Origin: Monarcha castaneiventris obscurior
Lineage: Eukaryota; Chordata; Aves; Passeriformes; Monarchidae
Length of the DNA: 64,000 bases
Assembly (NCBI GenBank): GCA_026261815.1
Contig: JAMPIT010000350.1
Span: 496,001-560,000 of the forward strand
Direction of reading: 5' to 3'
Shown here in pieces: positions 49,223-62,965 of this stretch (positions are counted from its first letter, which is position 1; every line of letters begins with the position of its first letter). A program made the position numbers and the translations under genes. Below the pieces are notes generated by a model, which searched no databases, had not been told where the DNA came from, and saw nothing but the letters and a program-made list of their open reading frames with translations.

Positions 49223-52200
49223 TAAAAGGGTCTTTAATAACATAACACGTGAGGCTCTGTACGTGTAGCCATTGGGAGGTGTGATCACAGTACCTGTGGG
49301 AATGGGGAAATGACTTTCATTTAGCTAACAGACTTTTTAATGTCTGTGTTGGCCATGGACAGTGCTGTTAGTCAGAGCTACCTGGCAGAGGTCTGAAGCA
49401 CAAGCCCATCCCTTCCCTTCCTGGCAGGTGCAAAGAGCCTTAGGTGTATCTCAGTGAACTGCTGTAATGGTCAGAAGTGCCCTGAAATACCTGAAGGATA
49501 CAGCTCACAAGGGCTTTCTGTATCTGTCCAGCTGAACAACTTCAGCCCATAGAGAGGAGACTGCTGCAAGCAGACATGCTGAGGGTGGGACTAGCTTTAA
49601 TTGTCACAAGGCCTCCTGTGTAGAGCACCAGTATTTCTATTTAACGCTTGGATCATATCCTCCAAATAATTACAAATATCTTGGTAACTAGTACTGGTAA
49701 TTGTTATAAATACTTGGTAACTCTTAATCACATTTAATGGTGCTGCTGCTACAGTTCATGTAACAGTGGCAGCCGTAGTATCTGTAGTGGGTTAAATCGA
49801 TTTGAAGCCAGTAACTTGGACTTTTCAGTTTGTTACATTACCAGCTGAAACAGAATAATATTCCCTGTGCATGCTGCTAGATTAGAGCATTACTACGTAC
49901 TTTGACTTAGATTATTTCGTTCTGTCACAGTTTGCATTTAGAACGGGCATAAGCAGCTACTGTAGCTTAGCTGAGACACAGCAACTTCTCTCCTTTCTCA
50001 GCCCCTAGTGCAATGAGATCCTTCTTTCAAGGTAAACATAAGAGAATAATAAACTTCTTTGAGTTAGCTGTCTGAAAGAATCAGAAGCATCTTACAGGCG
50101 TTTGTTAGTATGAAGAATACTGAGGATGTACAGGAGGATGCATCTTTTGATGACCACTACAATAGAAATTCTGAAGAAACTCTAAAATAAGCAGCAGAAG
50201 GAACAGAATAAAGACTACTGTGGTACAGCACTGCAAAGATGTGGTAAAAAATCTCTCAGATTAAGGGCTAACTGGTGCAGAATTTACAGCTCTACTTCCC
50301 ATTACTTGAATTATGCTATCATAGACCTTGTACATTTTTTTGTACCAAGGAAATACCCAGTTCTGCTTAATAAATTCTTTAGCCCCCAAAAATGGACAAC
50401 TGTCAAAAATAGGTATAGCAGTATGTAAGAATTTTATGTTGATACTAATATGAAGTGCATTCATTTCTTGATATCTGGAAATTATTTTCAGTACAATAGG
50501 GAGAAGGGGAACAAAGGAGTCTCCTTGCATGATAATGATTTTGGTATTTGTACAAATATTATACAAGGTGGAGACATAAGGAGTTATATAAAGAATAACT
50601 AATTTCAAAAAATAGTTCTTAAATTTGCCCTACTGTCCTTTTTGAACTTATACTTGAAAAAAAAAAAAAATCTAATACTTGAAAACTCCATTACTTGCCA
50701 AAATAAATACAAGTTTTGACAAGTCTGGACTCGTTTGATTTTGCTGGAGGACTTATTTTTTCCACATTTCCTACAAATTACACTGTGAAGTCTTCCACTG
50801 TCCTCACAGTGACAGGACTGCTGAGTTTTCTCCAAAGAGTTCCTTTCTCTGACTTTCTCTCACAAAAGTTCCTGAAAGCCACAAGTGGACTTGTGTCTGA
50901 CATCTTAACAGTTTGATAATCCATAGATAAATCAGTCGGTTCTGTCTAAGACAGAATCACTACATATTTTCATTAAATGCAGGGATTATGTCTGCAGCTT
51001 CTTTTGTAAAAATGTGCTCGGTCAAAATAAGTGAGGGACATAGACTGAAAACAAAACAAAATGAAGATGCTTCTGTTTATGACACAGTGACAAAAATGTT
51101 ATCACTAAACAAGCAAGACAGATGCTGGAAAATAAAATATGTAAGCATTTAAAATGTAATTACTTAGGACATTTGAAAGCATTTAAGTTACAAAAGATAG
51201 AAAACAAACGGAAGTTTTGTTTTGAATTTTTCTGGTTGCCATATATACTGGTTGAAGTAAATAGAACTTTACCAGAATGAAAATTTTTATTTAACTGCTT
51301 TAAATTGAAGACTTCCTAATATAAATTTTAACTTCAAAGTATTACGTGTGCAGTGTGCTGAAGCACGTTTTCACGTTTCCCAGTAAGTAGCTGCTCCTGT
51401 CAGTAGGAGGGCAAGATAGAAGATACCATGAGCTGAATTAGAGGGCTCTTCAATTAGTATGAAAAATCAGCCCTGTTCCCATATTTTAAGTCTTGTACTT
51501 CCTGATGGATTTCAAAGTCTATTTTGTTCTGCCCACCCATAGAGTAACTTGAGCTGTTACTAGTTAGAATTTCTGAATATTACAATTGGTTAGTGTGATT
51601 TATGTTCTCTAAGTGCTGCTGTCTGTTAGCTGTCATTTGTCTGGCAGGAATCTGTAGCCACCTGCTATGGCATAAAATCAGCGTTCCACAGTTTTATGCT
51701 GTGCAGCCTTATCTAAACCAAAGATGTATCATGGTTCTATGCTTTATCATTGCATTTCAATTTAGAATTCCATGTCTCGTGCCAAAATAATTTCCTGAAA
51801 CTTGTGTCTATCTTGATGCAGACAATTGTAGCTCTATCTTTTACATGTAGCCTCCCTCTTTTGCATGTATAATTTCATAGGAGGTGGAAGTGTGTATAAT
51901 CTGATGTAGTTGTTCCATGCATACACCCACCTTCTAGGAATATTTTATATGCACACACAGATGCCCTAAGCTCAGAAGTCTTAAACAGGTTTTTCCAGGT
52001 TATCAGAATGCCCTGAGAGTCTCCTTCCCATGGTAAAACTTATGTGACATACTCTTGGTTAGGAAATGTGTGTGAAAATCTTCTGAAAAGGTCTCTTAAG
52101 GGAAATAATACTTTGTTTGTCATTCTGTAAGCCTGGAGGCTCCCTCTCAAGCTAGGCAGATATCCCATATCCTCCTTGGTTCTTTGGGAATTATGTCCAT

Positions 52201-54757
52201 CCCGACCCTTTGTTTTTATTCCAGGGTCCAGCTGAGCGCTGACCCTGAGGTAACTGCAGAAATGTATGGCTAACTTAAGGCTGAGAAGCAGTTTGAATGA
52301 ACAGCATGGTGGAGAACAAATTATCCTGGACTGAGCACTGTGCTGTCATCATATGTTGCTCTCGGGGTCCAAAGAAGTTGGACCCAAAGTAAGCAAGGTA
52401 GGTTATCTCCCTTTCACATGTCAGTCTGCAGTGTGGTGGTGCTCTGTCCTCTGTGACATAAGGGCAGCCCAGCTCTGTGCAAAGGAGAACAACCTGCAGC
52501 TCCTACCACACCTCTTCTGGGGAATGCTTCTTGGCCTGTGGAGGAATCCCCGTATGATTCTTAGTCCTGACTCTTGCTGTGCAAACCCTGCCTTCTGCCA
52601 CCTGTGACATGTTCTCCTGGGGGTGCTGGAGAGAGGGGTTAGTGGCAGACATACCCTCCAATACCTCTTTTTCCTGAGGAGGCAGCGAGTGATTTGGGAG
52701 TGGAGCTCCCTGAAGGCACTGAGGTGGGCCAATAGTTTAAGCATTGTAGAAGATCATATTCATTTAATGAGCTCTTGGCTAGTTTGATATTCATAGTGGT
52801 TTCCTTTCTCTTGCCCTTTCCCACCCTATCAAGGAGTAGTGATTAAGAACTACTTTTTGGTTGATTGCTTTTTAATTCTGCTGCTTTAAGTGGTAAAACT
52901 GGATAAGATATACAAAATGCATTATGCTGCTTGCACTTGACTATTCAGCTCTCTGGAGCTGCACTAAGGCCAAAAGGATCAGGACCAAAAATTACTCTGG
53001 CCCTTGAAACCAGCTTTGTTTAAACACTTCCATATATCTCATAGCCTGGGGTGAGGAAGCCTGTAGCCTTTCAGCTGTGACTTGCAAATGATGCAGATGC
53101 AGCTCACATGATAAGACTGTAGCACAAGGCTGCCAGCGGTGCTGTAGCTTCTGGCTGCAGGAGGAGGTGAGGAAGCAGGAGGTGGGGAGACCCAACATCA
53201 GCAGGAAATGTAACACCAGGCTCTGTGCTCTTCACTTCCCCAAATTACAGCAGGATAGATGAATTCCTGTTGTGCTACTATCACCCTCATCCTCTGAAAT
53301 ATCCCTGGAGTTTCCTGTGTCCTTCAGATCTCAGGGTATACAGTATATGCCATATGGCCTTTGATCCTGTGAAGGTTTTAAATGCTTACAGAAGGATGGT
53401 CACCCTGGAGGCAAGTCTGTAAAATACTTTTAGATAAAGAAGTTAGAAGCTATCTCCTTATATCTTCTTTAAATGCACTACGAACACTTCTTCCTTTTGA
53501 TCATATTTTAGTAACACCACCTTTCAATGTTTTTACTGCTCTAAGTCATCCCTTGTGTAAATGATTTTCATTTGGTTCAATGGTTGACTGAAATATCAAC
53601 TTTGATCAAAGAAAAGTAGTCTTGAGACATTCTGTGTGCAATTTCCTTAAAAGTAATATTTGTGAATTTGTGACGGTAAAATGTCATAAATGCCAGTGCA
53701 AACACTGGCAAATGCACATGTGCACATACAGATACATTCATGCTTGCAGACAGATACCTTGTGGCAAAATTTTGCTATCATTTATTTCACTGCATACTTG
53801 TCACATTGTTACACATATATGTTCATGACAATTTCAGGAAGGAAAAAGTTGTGTCTGTTTTTGGAAGGTTGTTTTTTGTTTTGGTTTGGTTTGGTTTTTT
53901 AAATATTATCTATCTGCTAAAAAGTCTTAGAAAAACATCAAGAAGAAATCCAGAAATTATTGCTATGGTAGGTGAGCATACTGGGTATGGAATGCAACCA
54001 ATTACACAAAAGACAGCTAAACTATTTCCAAAGTAATAGAAGTGTTGAAAAATAAAATAATTATTGTAGAACAAGAGCACACTATTGATATAAAAATAGC
54101 AAAGAGAGACAGTTTGTTCTTACTGTCATGAAAACAGCAAATGAAATTTCCAATTAATGCAAGAGTAATTATGATAATAATATCTTGAATTGGTGAACCT
54201 TTCCAGGTGAGGATTCTCACATAGTTTTAAAAAGGAACAGGACAGAATTTTTATCATAAGAACAACAAAGGAAGACAAAATCGCCTCATATCAAAAATCT
54301 CCATTCGAAATCTTTTGGCACATATTAAAAACAAGACCAGATGTGTAGATGTAGAGGAATTGTTATATCCTTGCTGAGGGAGTAATTTATGGAGAGGATT
54401 TGTTGTGGAATTTACCCCTTACTGCAGAATTGTTGTCTCCGTTTTGGGGGTGTGCCCACACTTGTGAAGCTACTGGAATTTATTGAAGGAATTATTCCAG
54501 AACAAGTTGGTAAACTTCCAGAGAAACTCCCAGCCCTAGTTTTTAAATGTTTCTGGCCCTGAAGTTTGAGAAAGTATGTGAGTTTATTTGTATGGTTGTA
54601 GGGAAATAGAATTGCCTTCCTGAGGTCACAAAGAAATCCAGAAATAATAGAGTTGAGAGATGGGATCTGCCATATACCAGGCTTTTTTAAACTTAAAAAG
54701 GCAAATCCACAGCGTAGTAAAGATGAAATGTAGACTGAAAGATGAAAAAAACCCAAC

Positions 54758-54805
54758 TCATTATCAGATAGCACAGAAGCATCATTATCAGATAGCACAG
54801 AAGCA
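54758..54805. repeat. Perfect 24-bp tandem duplication
   Basis: Two identical units (54758-54781, 54782-54805) begin TCATTATCAGATAGCAC. The unit is eight codons long and so preserves the overlapping minus-strand frame. Confidence 0.95.
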
Positions 54806-56794
54806 GGATTATAGAATGCATGCTTCATCATCAGAGTAAAACTTGAAAAGGCTTGAAAATTTGAAAAATTTGAAGGCTTCTTGAAGTCATAGATTTCTGG
54901 CAATTTTCACTCATGTACACTCATGTACACGCACAATTTGGGATCTTTCCTGAAAAAAAATAATACCCAGCTTTCTGCAGAGCATACTAAGACTCCAAAA
55001 GAAGCTGCACATCATTCTTGAGGCCTTGCTAGGAAGATTGTCTTACTGGATAAAACTACACACACTTTCAAACCCAAACTGCTACAGCTCTGTATAAGAA
55101 CCTTATGTCCTACAAACGCTCACGTGTGAGCGTCTCTCGGTAAAGGTGACACAGTCCTACAGGGGCAATCAGGTATGAGGAAAAACATTGCTCAATTCAA
55201 CAGAGTGCCTCAGGATGTGGAACTTAGATTATATTGGCATCACATAGCTCCAGAAATATTAATAAATTCTCTTCCACCTCAGTGAAGTAAATAGTTTGAT
55301 TTTAAACATGTGTACATATGGGAGAAGTTATATAAAAAAAGTGTAATTTATTAAGCTGAGCAGTAGGGATTTACAAGTAGAATCAATTCTGTTCTGTGGG
55401 TTGGAGAGTCTCCACTCTCTAAGAAGAATATCCGTATTCTCTATCTCCCAAGCTCAACAGTTCTGCTTTGGACTTTGTTTCAGTTTACTTATTTATTTTT
55501 TAAAATTAGCAACTTTTGATCATCAGGAAAACCAGCTATTTTGTACAACACTGATTTTTTTTTTCCACTAATTTTATTTTTTTTTAAACCTGTGAATGAA
55601 GCATTCCAGTCCTAGGTTTAAGGGACTGGCTCACAGGCATTGAAGTCAGGGGTAGTTTTTTCGAGATTTCAGTAGACTTTGAGGATCTGGGATAAGTTTG
55701 TCTAAACTTGTTCCTGTCTAAAATGTTTACAATTCATGGAAGTAGCAGAAAGTTACTGCTGGGGATATTTATGTTCTTGTTTCTAAATTTAATATTGCTT
55801 TGATGTACAGATATGAAAGAATAAAATATAAAATATTCTACAGAGCACATTACGAGTGAGTGATATCTTGCAGCTCAGAAATGCATGACATACTATTTAA
55901 AGACATTTTTGATATATTTCAAATGTCAAAGTTTCTAGAAGTTCCAAGGAGCTGTAGACAAATGTGATTTATTTTCCACCCATGATTATCTTAGTAGATG
56001 AAGATATATGGTGATTAAACATCTGTAATGGACCCAGAATATGTAAAGCTCACTTCAAGTTCTTTTGGGGGAAGGAAAAACACTTAAAATCAAAAAGTTC
56101 TCTTTAAATACTGAAACATATGTACATATTTTAATATGCCCGTCAAGATGATCTGTGTGAAAGATAATGTAAAAATAATTCTCAGTGCTCTTATACAAAA
56201 CTTTGCTGTCATATTGAGATGCTTGGGGAAGAAGTAAATTATGAAAAGGACAGATTGGAAATGCAGGATCATCTGTGTCTCAATACTTGAATGTACCACT
56301 ACCTGCCATTAGTAAGAACAGCTTGATGTTGCTAGTAGCAATACTTCAGTTCATAAATGGTGTCCTGATAGATGTTGGCTCTGATGTTTGTCTCCCTGTC
56401 TCAGTCTCCTGTGCAGGAGGTTTTCAAGACAATTGTCATCTGAACATGATGCTTCATTGAACAATAAAATTTCTTTCTTTGGATGTGCGAATGTAGACTG
56501 AAAATTCAACCTGAAATATTGCCTGTGGCTTTAGAAGGTCATGGAACTTAGAGAAAAAATATAGTCCCAGGGTCTCATATCTACATGTCAAGAAGGTGAA
56601 GGGCTGTAGTGATGACCAGAGTTCTCAAAAACTGGCCTCGGGGTGAGACTCAACAAATATGTAAGTACCTATATCAAAACCAGAAACTCACTCTGAAAAG
56701 GCTTTTTGAACTCTAAAACAAACTAGGCTTTAATAGCATCCAGTTGGTGCAAGATGAAGCAGATAAATGTAAACTACAAATAAAGCACACATTT

Positions 56795-57000
56795 TTAATA
56801 GAGATGTTAATTAAACTCTGGAACAGTTTATCATGGGTTGTGGTGGATTTACCATCACTGGAATAATTTAAATCAAGTTCATATGTGTTTCTAGAGGTCT
56901 CCTCCGGTTGAGAGGGAAGTTAATTCAAGGCAGTCCTGTGGCCAGTATTATTCAGAGAGTTAGGTTAGATGACCTCAGTCTTTTCTGGCCTGGTTAAATA
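56795..57000 (+). mobile_element. Old CR1-type LINE 3' fragment (plus strand)
   Basis: The plus strand reads TTAAACTCTGGAACAG, GTGGTGGATTTACCATCACT, TAATTTAAATCAAG, then TCCTGTGGCCAGTATTATTC, GTTAGGTTAGATGACC and TTTTCTGGCC. This matches the end of ORF2 and the 3'UTR of ancient amniote CR1 elements, in sense orientation. It is more diverged than the other two intergenic copies. Confidence 0.8.
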
Positions 57001-60000
57001 TTAATCTAACAAACCCCACTTTGTCTATGTAGAATGAGGAGAATTAGCTTTAATCTGAAACAAATAGAGCATCACAAACTATTTCAGACAAAAGATAGCC
57101 TCTGAGATGGAGCATGAACTGGGCAGGTGGATGGGGATTTTGGAAGACAAACAGTTAAAGATGTAAAAGGAACCAGGGTAGTAAAAAAAGCCAAAAAAAA
57201 TAGCATGAAAATGGAAAACAGAAAAAAATATTTATCTTCTGAAAAAAAAAAGCCAAAAACCAAACCACCCGTCATATTTTCCTACATCTTTATACAAAAT
57301 GAGTGGAAGGAAGAGGATAAACAGACATAGAAGACACAGAAAGACAGCACGGTCAGAGATTATTTATGTTAAGTGGCAATGGGGAAGAAATCACCACATT
57401 GATCTGAGTCACAGATCCTGTCTGAGTAAAGTGAACACTAATTGCACTAGTGTTGAAACACATAAAGTACTAAATGATACAAATAGGAGCAGCAGAGATC
57501 TTTTGCTTGGCACAAGTCACTGATGTGTATAAACTGTTGCAAATGCTGTTTACCAAGGACTAACAGATAACACTAGCATGCTTTAAAAAGCTGTTAAAAT
57601 TCTTGAACAGTTCCTTAGATGATCAGCAAATATTTTTAGTGCATATGTACTTGGCTAGGTTGTAAGGTTATGCAACCCTTGAATTATCTTGTGTGCCATC
57701 CATTTAATGATGTGTTTTCCTGGGGATGTATTTTACTACATTTTCTTCTTTATTGGGTGCAAATTGTAACGACCTTATTCTAATTTGGCAGGTTGCTTCC
57801 CAGTGATTGCCATTAATGTAATAGTTTCCAGCCAACAGGGATGTACAGTGTCTAGCACAGTAATGAAATCAGGCCTAATCTGGTTTTAGAGTGTCTTTAA
57901 CCAAGTAGACTGCCAAAAACACCCTGAAAAACAGTACTCTAAAGTAGTGCAAAGGATCAAATTTCTTATACTATTGGTTAATTCCTTGTTCTGTAAAAGA
58001 GCTGTGTAGGATCCTTGGCTGTATTTGATGCTCATGGAAGAGTGGGATTGGCCCATCTCACAGGCACCAGACTTGTATACTGGAACTCATGGCTGCCATC
58101 CACCTTTCCATCTGACCCCACTTCTTTTGAGGAGGGTGGATTCATTTGGGGAAATAATGTTCAGCTAGTATCTTGGGACCTAACAGAGGTGTTCCAAGGT
58201 AAAATGTGGTTTGGGGAGTCCTATACTTGGTGTTTAGAAAGGCTATCTTACTCTAACCCAAGCTTCTGAGAAAGCAGGTCACAGCAACACAGCTGTGGAT
58301 CTTGGAAATCCTTTTTCTAAGATAATTGTTGGGTCTTAAAATTAATTTATGGGAAAGTTTTAAATGTAGCACCACTTAGAAAATCTTCAAAGTTGAATTT
58401 TAACCCAGGCTGTGGATCAAAGGCACTTCTGCTTTGCAAAGAAGAGCAAATTATGTCTCTTCATGACAGGCAGCCCTGCAGGTTGCACCCCACTGCAGCA
58501 GGAAGCATAGCCCCAGGAGATGACCAAGATGCCTCTTAACTAAGGGTGGGTAGCTTTTCTTTTTTTGCCATGGGAGTCCCATGCAGCAGCAGTGACTGGA
58601 GCTCTGAGAGTGGCCTGCGGCTCCTGAAGCTGCGGCATCTCTGTGGGGAGGTGACGTCTGGGGAGGCTTGTGGCTGCTTGTCACTGCCACTTTCTTCTTC
58701 TTGTCCCAGCCCTGCTCTGCCTCGAGGCACCTGCAGTTTCCTTCTCCTAAAGAAATCAGATGGGAACATCAGTGATGTACACCCAAATCAGGTCAATTCC
58801 TTCGGTCTGTACTTCAGCCTTTGTGTGTTAGCAGGCTGCATGTGGTGCTCAAGAAAGAGCTGTCTGGGGACTTCCACAGCATGAAAAGGTGTGTGCCCAT
58901 CGGGACAGAGATCCCAAGGAGATGGGACAGCCTGAGGAGCACCTCCTATTGTGGTTTTGCTCTAACTCTAGAGTTAGACTAACTCACATCTGATACCGGG
59001 GGTTAATTTGGCTATCAAGGAGATAACCAAAGGGACTATGGGACAAAGGGACTGGAAAAGTGGCTGATACCTTTTCTACACCCACCAAATGTGACCATTG
59101 TACAGCCAAGTTTTGTACATGTACAGATACATATCAGCTCAAGATTACACTTCAGACACAACCCACAAAACCTTAGGGATTTATTTTGTTTGTGTGTGTT
59201 TTTTCGATATTTATTTATCATAGTGCCCAGTTGTGCCTGCAGGTAGTACCTCAGCAATTGATTTTCTCACAAAGATTGCATTTTTGGACACAGGAGTGCC
59301 GGTGACTCAGTGGTCATAACTCGTCTCAGTTATTCTTCTGAGACAGCAGTGTAACTAGTAGCAAAACACATGCAAAATGAGAGCACAGAGCTTTCTTCAG
59401 CTGAAGAGAGGAGAATGCACTTATCCCAAAAGCTTGACTTGGGAGGCAAGTAGGGAATATGCACACAACATATTGATTCCTTTTAAAAATGTAGATTAAA
59501 TTTCGCATCCAAAGGGTTAAATATTGTACAGCTAATTTTTTCACTCTTGTAGCTGCTTCTGTTACAGTTTGTCAGGAAAAAGAAAATGCTCATTTAAAAA
59601 CCTGTTTTCTTCATCCTTTTCTCTTTTGATAGTTTTCATGGCATAATGAAGATATTGTTTAAAGTCTGAGGTTTTAAAATAAAGTAATTTTTAAAATTAT
59701 AAACAAAAAAAGTCAGGCACTTTAAAACATGTGAAGACAGATGGTATTTTTATTTGCATCTCACTTAGTTTGATGTTTTTCCTCAGATGGGGCTGGGAAA
59801 AATGCTTAAAGAACTTTTCTGCATTCTGGCAACAAACAAGGTAAAAAAGAGGCTGTGTGGTGGTGGGTGCAGGGGAAAGGAGGGCTGAAAGAAACAAAGA
59901 AAACTGAGAATTGGAAAGAGGGAAGCCTCACTTCAATGTGAACTTTGATTCAGCAAATGCTGGCACAGATGTCAAGTTTCTTCTAATTCAGGGATTCCGA

Positions 60001-61114
60001 ACTGAGCCTTTTATAGATGCATTGTAAAGCTCTTAAGGAGGATTATTTTTTCCTACCTGGACTATAGGGATGAAGTCAACATTCATTATATATTTCATTA
60101 CACTTTGTATTTTTCTCATTAAACTTCACAGATTCTTTATTAATTATGTATTTCCTTTTCTTGTAAGTTTTTATACATGGTGACAGGACTTACATCTGCG
60201 CTAATTCACCAAGACATGCCAAATTTACCTTCTTCAGTCACTCGCATTATATAAATCTATTAATTGAATAAATAATTTGGGGCATTTTCCCAAAACCACA
60301 ATAAAAATATGTGAACAGTGTAAAAATCATAAATTGATTTCCCCTCAGAAATCAAGCAATGCATGTTTCCTGGGACAAATCTGCATCAAGGCCATAGTAG
60401 TTTATTCTTCCCTGGCCTGAGCTTTCTATAGCTTTCACAGTTTGTCTTACAATATTATTTCTGATATATTAAGAACAGCTATGAAATGATCAAGAAATCT
60501 GTGAACGTGTTTTGTTTCTGTCAATGGTCAGCCTAATTCTGGTAAAAGTAATTTATGTATGACATTCTAGCACCTTCTAGCAAATGAACTTGTTTCCAGA
60601 TGTCAAAGAAGGCTATTTTGCTGCACTATTTTATGTGGCCTTAAAATTATCAAGTTATTTATCTGTATTAAAATGTGTAAATACCATTCTGGGAAAAGAT
60701 TCAGCTCCCTTTCGCCACCTTGTTAACAAGTTATAAATGGTTTTGAGTGATAGCAGAACATGGCAGGCTGGAGAGTGTCATATAACAGAGAAATATCCAT
60801 GTATCCAAAATGGAGATTTAGCCCCCAGGAATTTTTTTCCTGCAGTTTCTGTTCCAGTTCAAAATGGTGAAATAAGAGGCTAAGGGCTAAAATGAGTCTT
60901 CACAGTGTCTGCACTTGGTCCTGTTTCTTTTCTGTGCCCTAAACCCTGTGAGATGCTCTGTAGTCAGAATGCAACATCTCATGTTAGAGTGGCACCTGGG
61001 TCCTCAAATGCTCAAACTGCAGTTTTATTTTTGTATCCTTTCATCCCACTCCTCACTGGCACCTGGTGGTGTAGCCATAAAATGAGTAATTTAGGAAAAA
61101 AAGAAAAACATGGG

Positions 61115-61150
61115 AAAACAAACAAACAAACAAACAAACAAACAAACAAA
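61115..61150. repeat. AAAC tetranucleotide repeat
   Basis: About nine uninterrupted AAAC units. Confidence 0.95.
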
Positions 61151-62879
61151 GTGTGTTTTCTAGATTTAGTTCCATTGTTCTCTTAGGAGGCATGCATTGC
61201 CTCCACTTTCAATCAGTATTAAGGCACAATTTTAAGGTCTGCAACATGTAAATCATGCGAAGATATCTGAGCTAGCTTTTTGTAGACATTTCATTCAGGT
61301 TATAATTCATGATCTTCCTGCCCTAAAAGCAGGAGAGACATCCATTCTTCACATTACCTCTGCTGACCTGAGATCGAAATTACATCTACTTGTGCCAGCA
61401 TTGGCCAAGTGAGCCCTGGAGGGATTCACCTGACTGCCCCAACTACCTCCAAAATTTCTGGATGAGTGGAGCAGCTGTATTTGGTGAAAGCTCTTTAATA
61501 CTCCTCCATCCACTGCTTAAGGACTGATGAAAGGGCTAAGCCTCTTGCTTTCCAGCCATGCCACTTCTGCCCTCGTCACAGCCAGCCCCAACATTGTAGA
61601 GGATCTCATGAGCGATGGTTGCTCTCTGGCAAGGGCAAGCCCAAGCAGGCTAAATTTAGGTAGACAATTTGAAAGCTGCAAGTAGTTTCCCAAAGTGTCC
61701 ACTGATGGTAGATGAAACAGTGAGTCTGCCTGAATAAAACCGACCCATCTTTTAATCCTTTTGCTTGAAAAATGGGATAATCTAGTCTAAAATTCTTATG
61801 CAATTTGGACAACTATTTTTCAATCAAAGGCATCCATATATGTTTCTGTTTGGAGCTGGCTGCAAGCAGATCTTGCAGCAGGGTACTGAACTCTCAGGCC
61901 CCCAGGAAGATATTGGGACCTGCCCTTATCTCCTCATTTTCTACTGGTTCATGTATTTGGCTGCACAATCAGTGTACTGTCCTGTAAATATCCCATTTGT
62001 AGATGCTTCAGACTCCACCAAGTAGTGTGGACACTTCAATATCTAATTTTGGTTATGAATTTGATTTTTGCCCCATCCCCTAGAGGTTCATGTGGCCCCA
62101 CTCCAGAGTGGTGCTCCAAGCATTTAACTCATCTGTGGAGTTTGATATTGCAGGGCATTAAAATGACATAGTCATGGCAGAAGTGCTGAAGATCCTAAAT
62201 ATCATCCTGTAAATCCTGTACTATAAACAGTCCTGCATAGCAGAGTTAGTGCTCTTGACAATATGTTTCAATGAAGTCAATTATTAATATTGGTTTGTGC
62301 TACTTTGGACAAAAGTTCTTCTCACCATTGTGGGCTCCTTTTACATCAAACACAGGGGCTGTATATTAATCACAGCAATAAAACCATAAACTGAGAAGTC
62401 TAACACTGTCATTAGAGATATAATTTTTGATTTTACATTTTATTTTTCACAGTAACTGTGTCTACAAATTTTAAAACCTGAGGGCTGAATCACAATATAA
62501 AGTATCTGGTTTCATTTATCAGATAAGTGCTTAGGAAAGATTAAAATCAATTATGCTATTGTAAAGTTTTGAAGTTCAGAGGGATTGAGATCTGTAAAAA
62601 ATTGTTCAAGATATAATCTCAAGGCAAAGAATTAGACACTTACGGCTTCATTTGAAAATCTGCTCCATAATCAAAAGCTATTTCATTCCATCAGTCTTAG
62701 CTTGGGACCCAGTACTGTAGTGTATTAACAAGGGATTTGATAAACCTCCTTCGTGCTGAATTGCAGGAACCTCATAGCTGAACTGGCATTGCAGCAAAGA
62801 GACTTTTTACTTCCATTTAGTTAGCTTAATCCATGAAGAGATTGAAATATTAGATCATAAAAGCTCCTGGTAACTGGTT

Positions 62880-62965
62880 TGGGGTTTTTTGGGTGTTTTT
62901 GGTTTTTTTTGTTTTTTTTGTGTTTTGGTGGTTTTTTTTTTTTTTTGTTTTTTTTTTTTTTTGGT
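62880..62965. repeat. T-rich / GTTT low-complexity tract
   Basis: Runs of T up to 17 bases long are interrupted by G or GG. No retroposon body was recognised next to it. Confidence 0.9.

Larger units (their letters stand above)
47796..56794. other. Non-coding stretch with hairpins and small duplications
   Basis: AT-rich. It contains two adjacent perfect hairpins (49158-49222) and an in-tandem 24-bp duplication (54758-54805) inside an unassigned 163-codon minus-strand frame (54412-54903). A doubled TCATGTACAC lies at about 54912-54931 and a GTTT-rich tract at 53869-53900. The zone 52200-53220 is less AT-rich with unassigned short frames. No exon was recognised. Confidence 0.55.
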
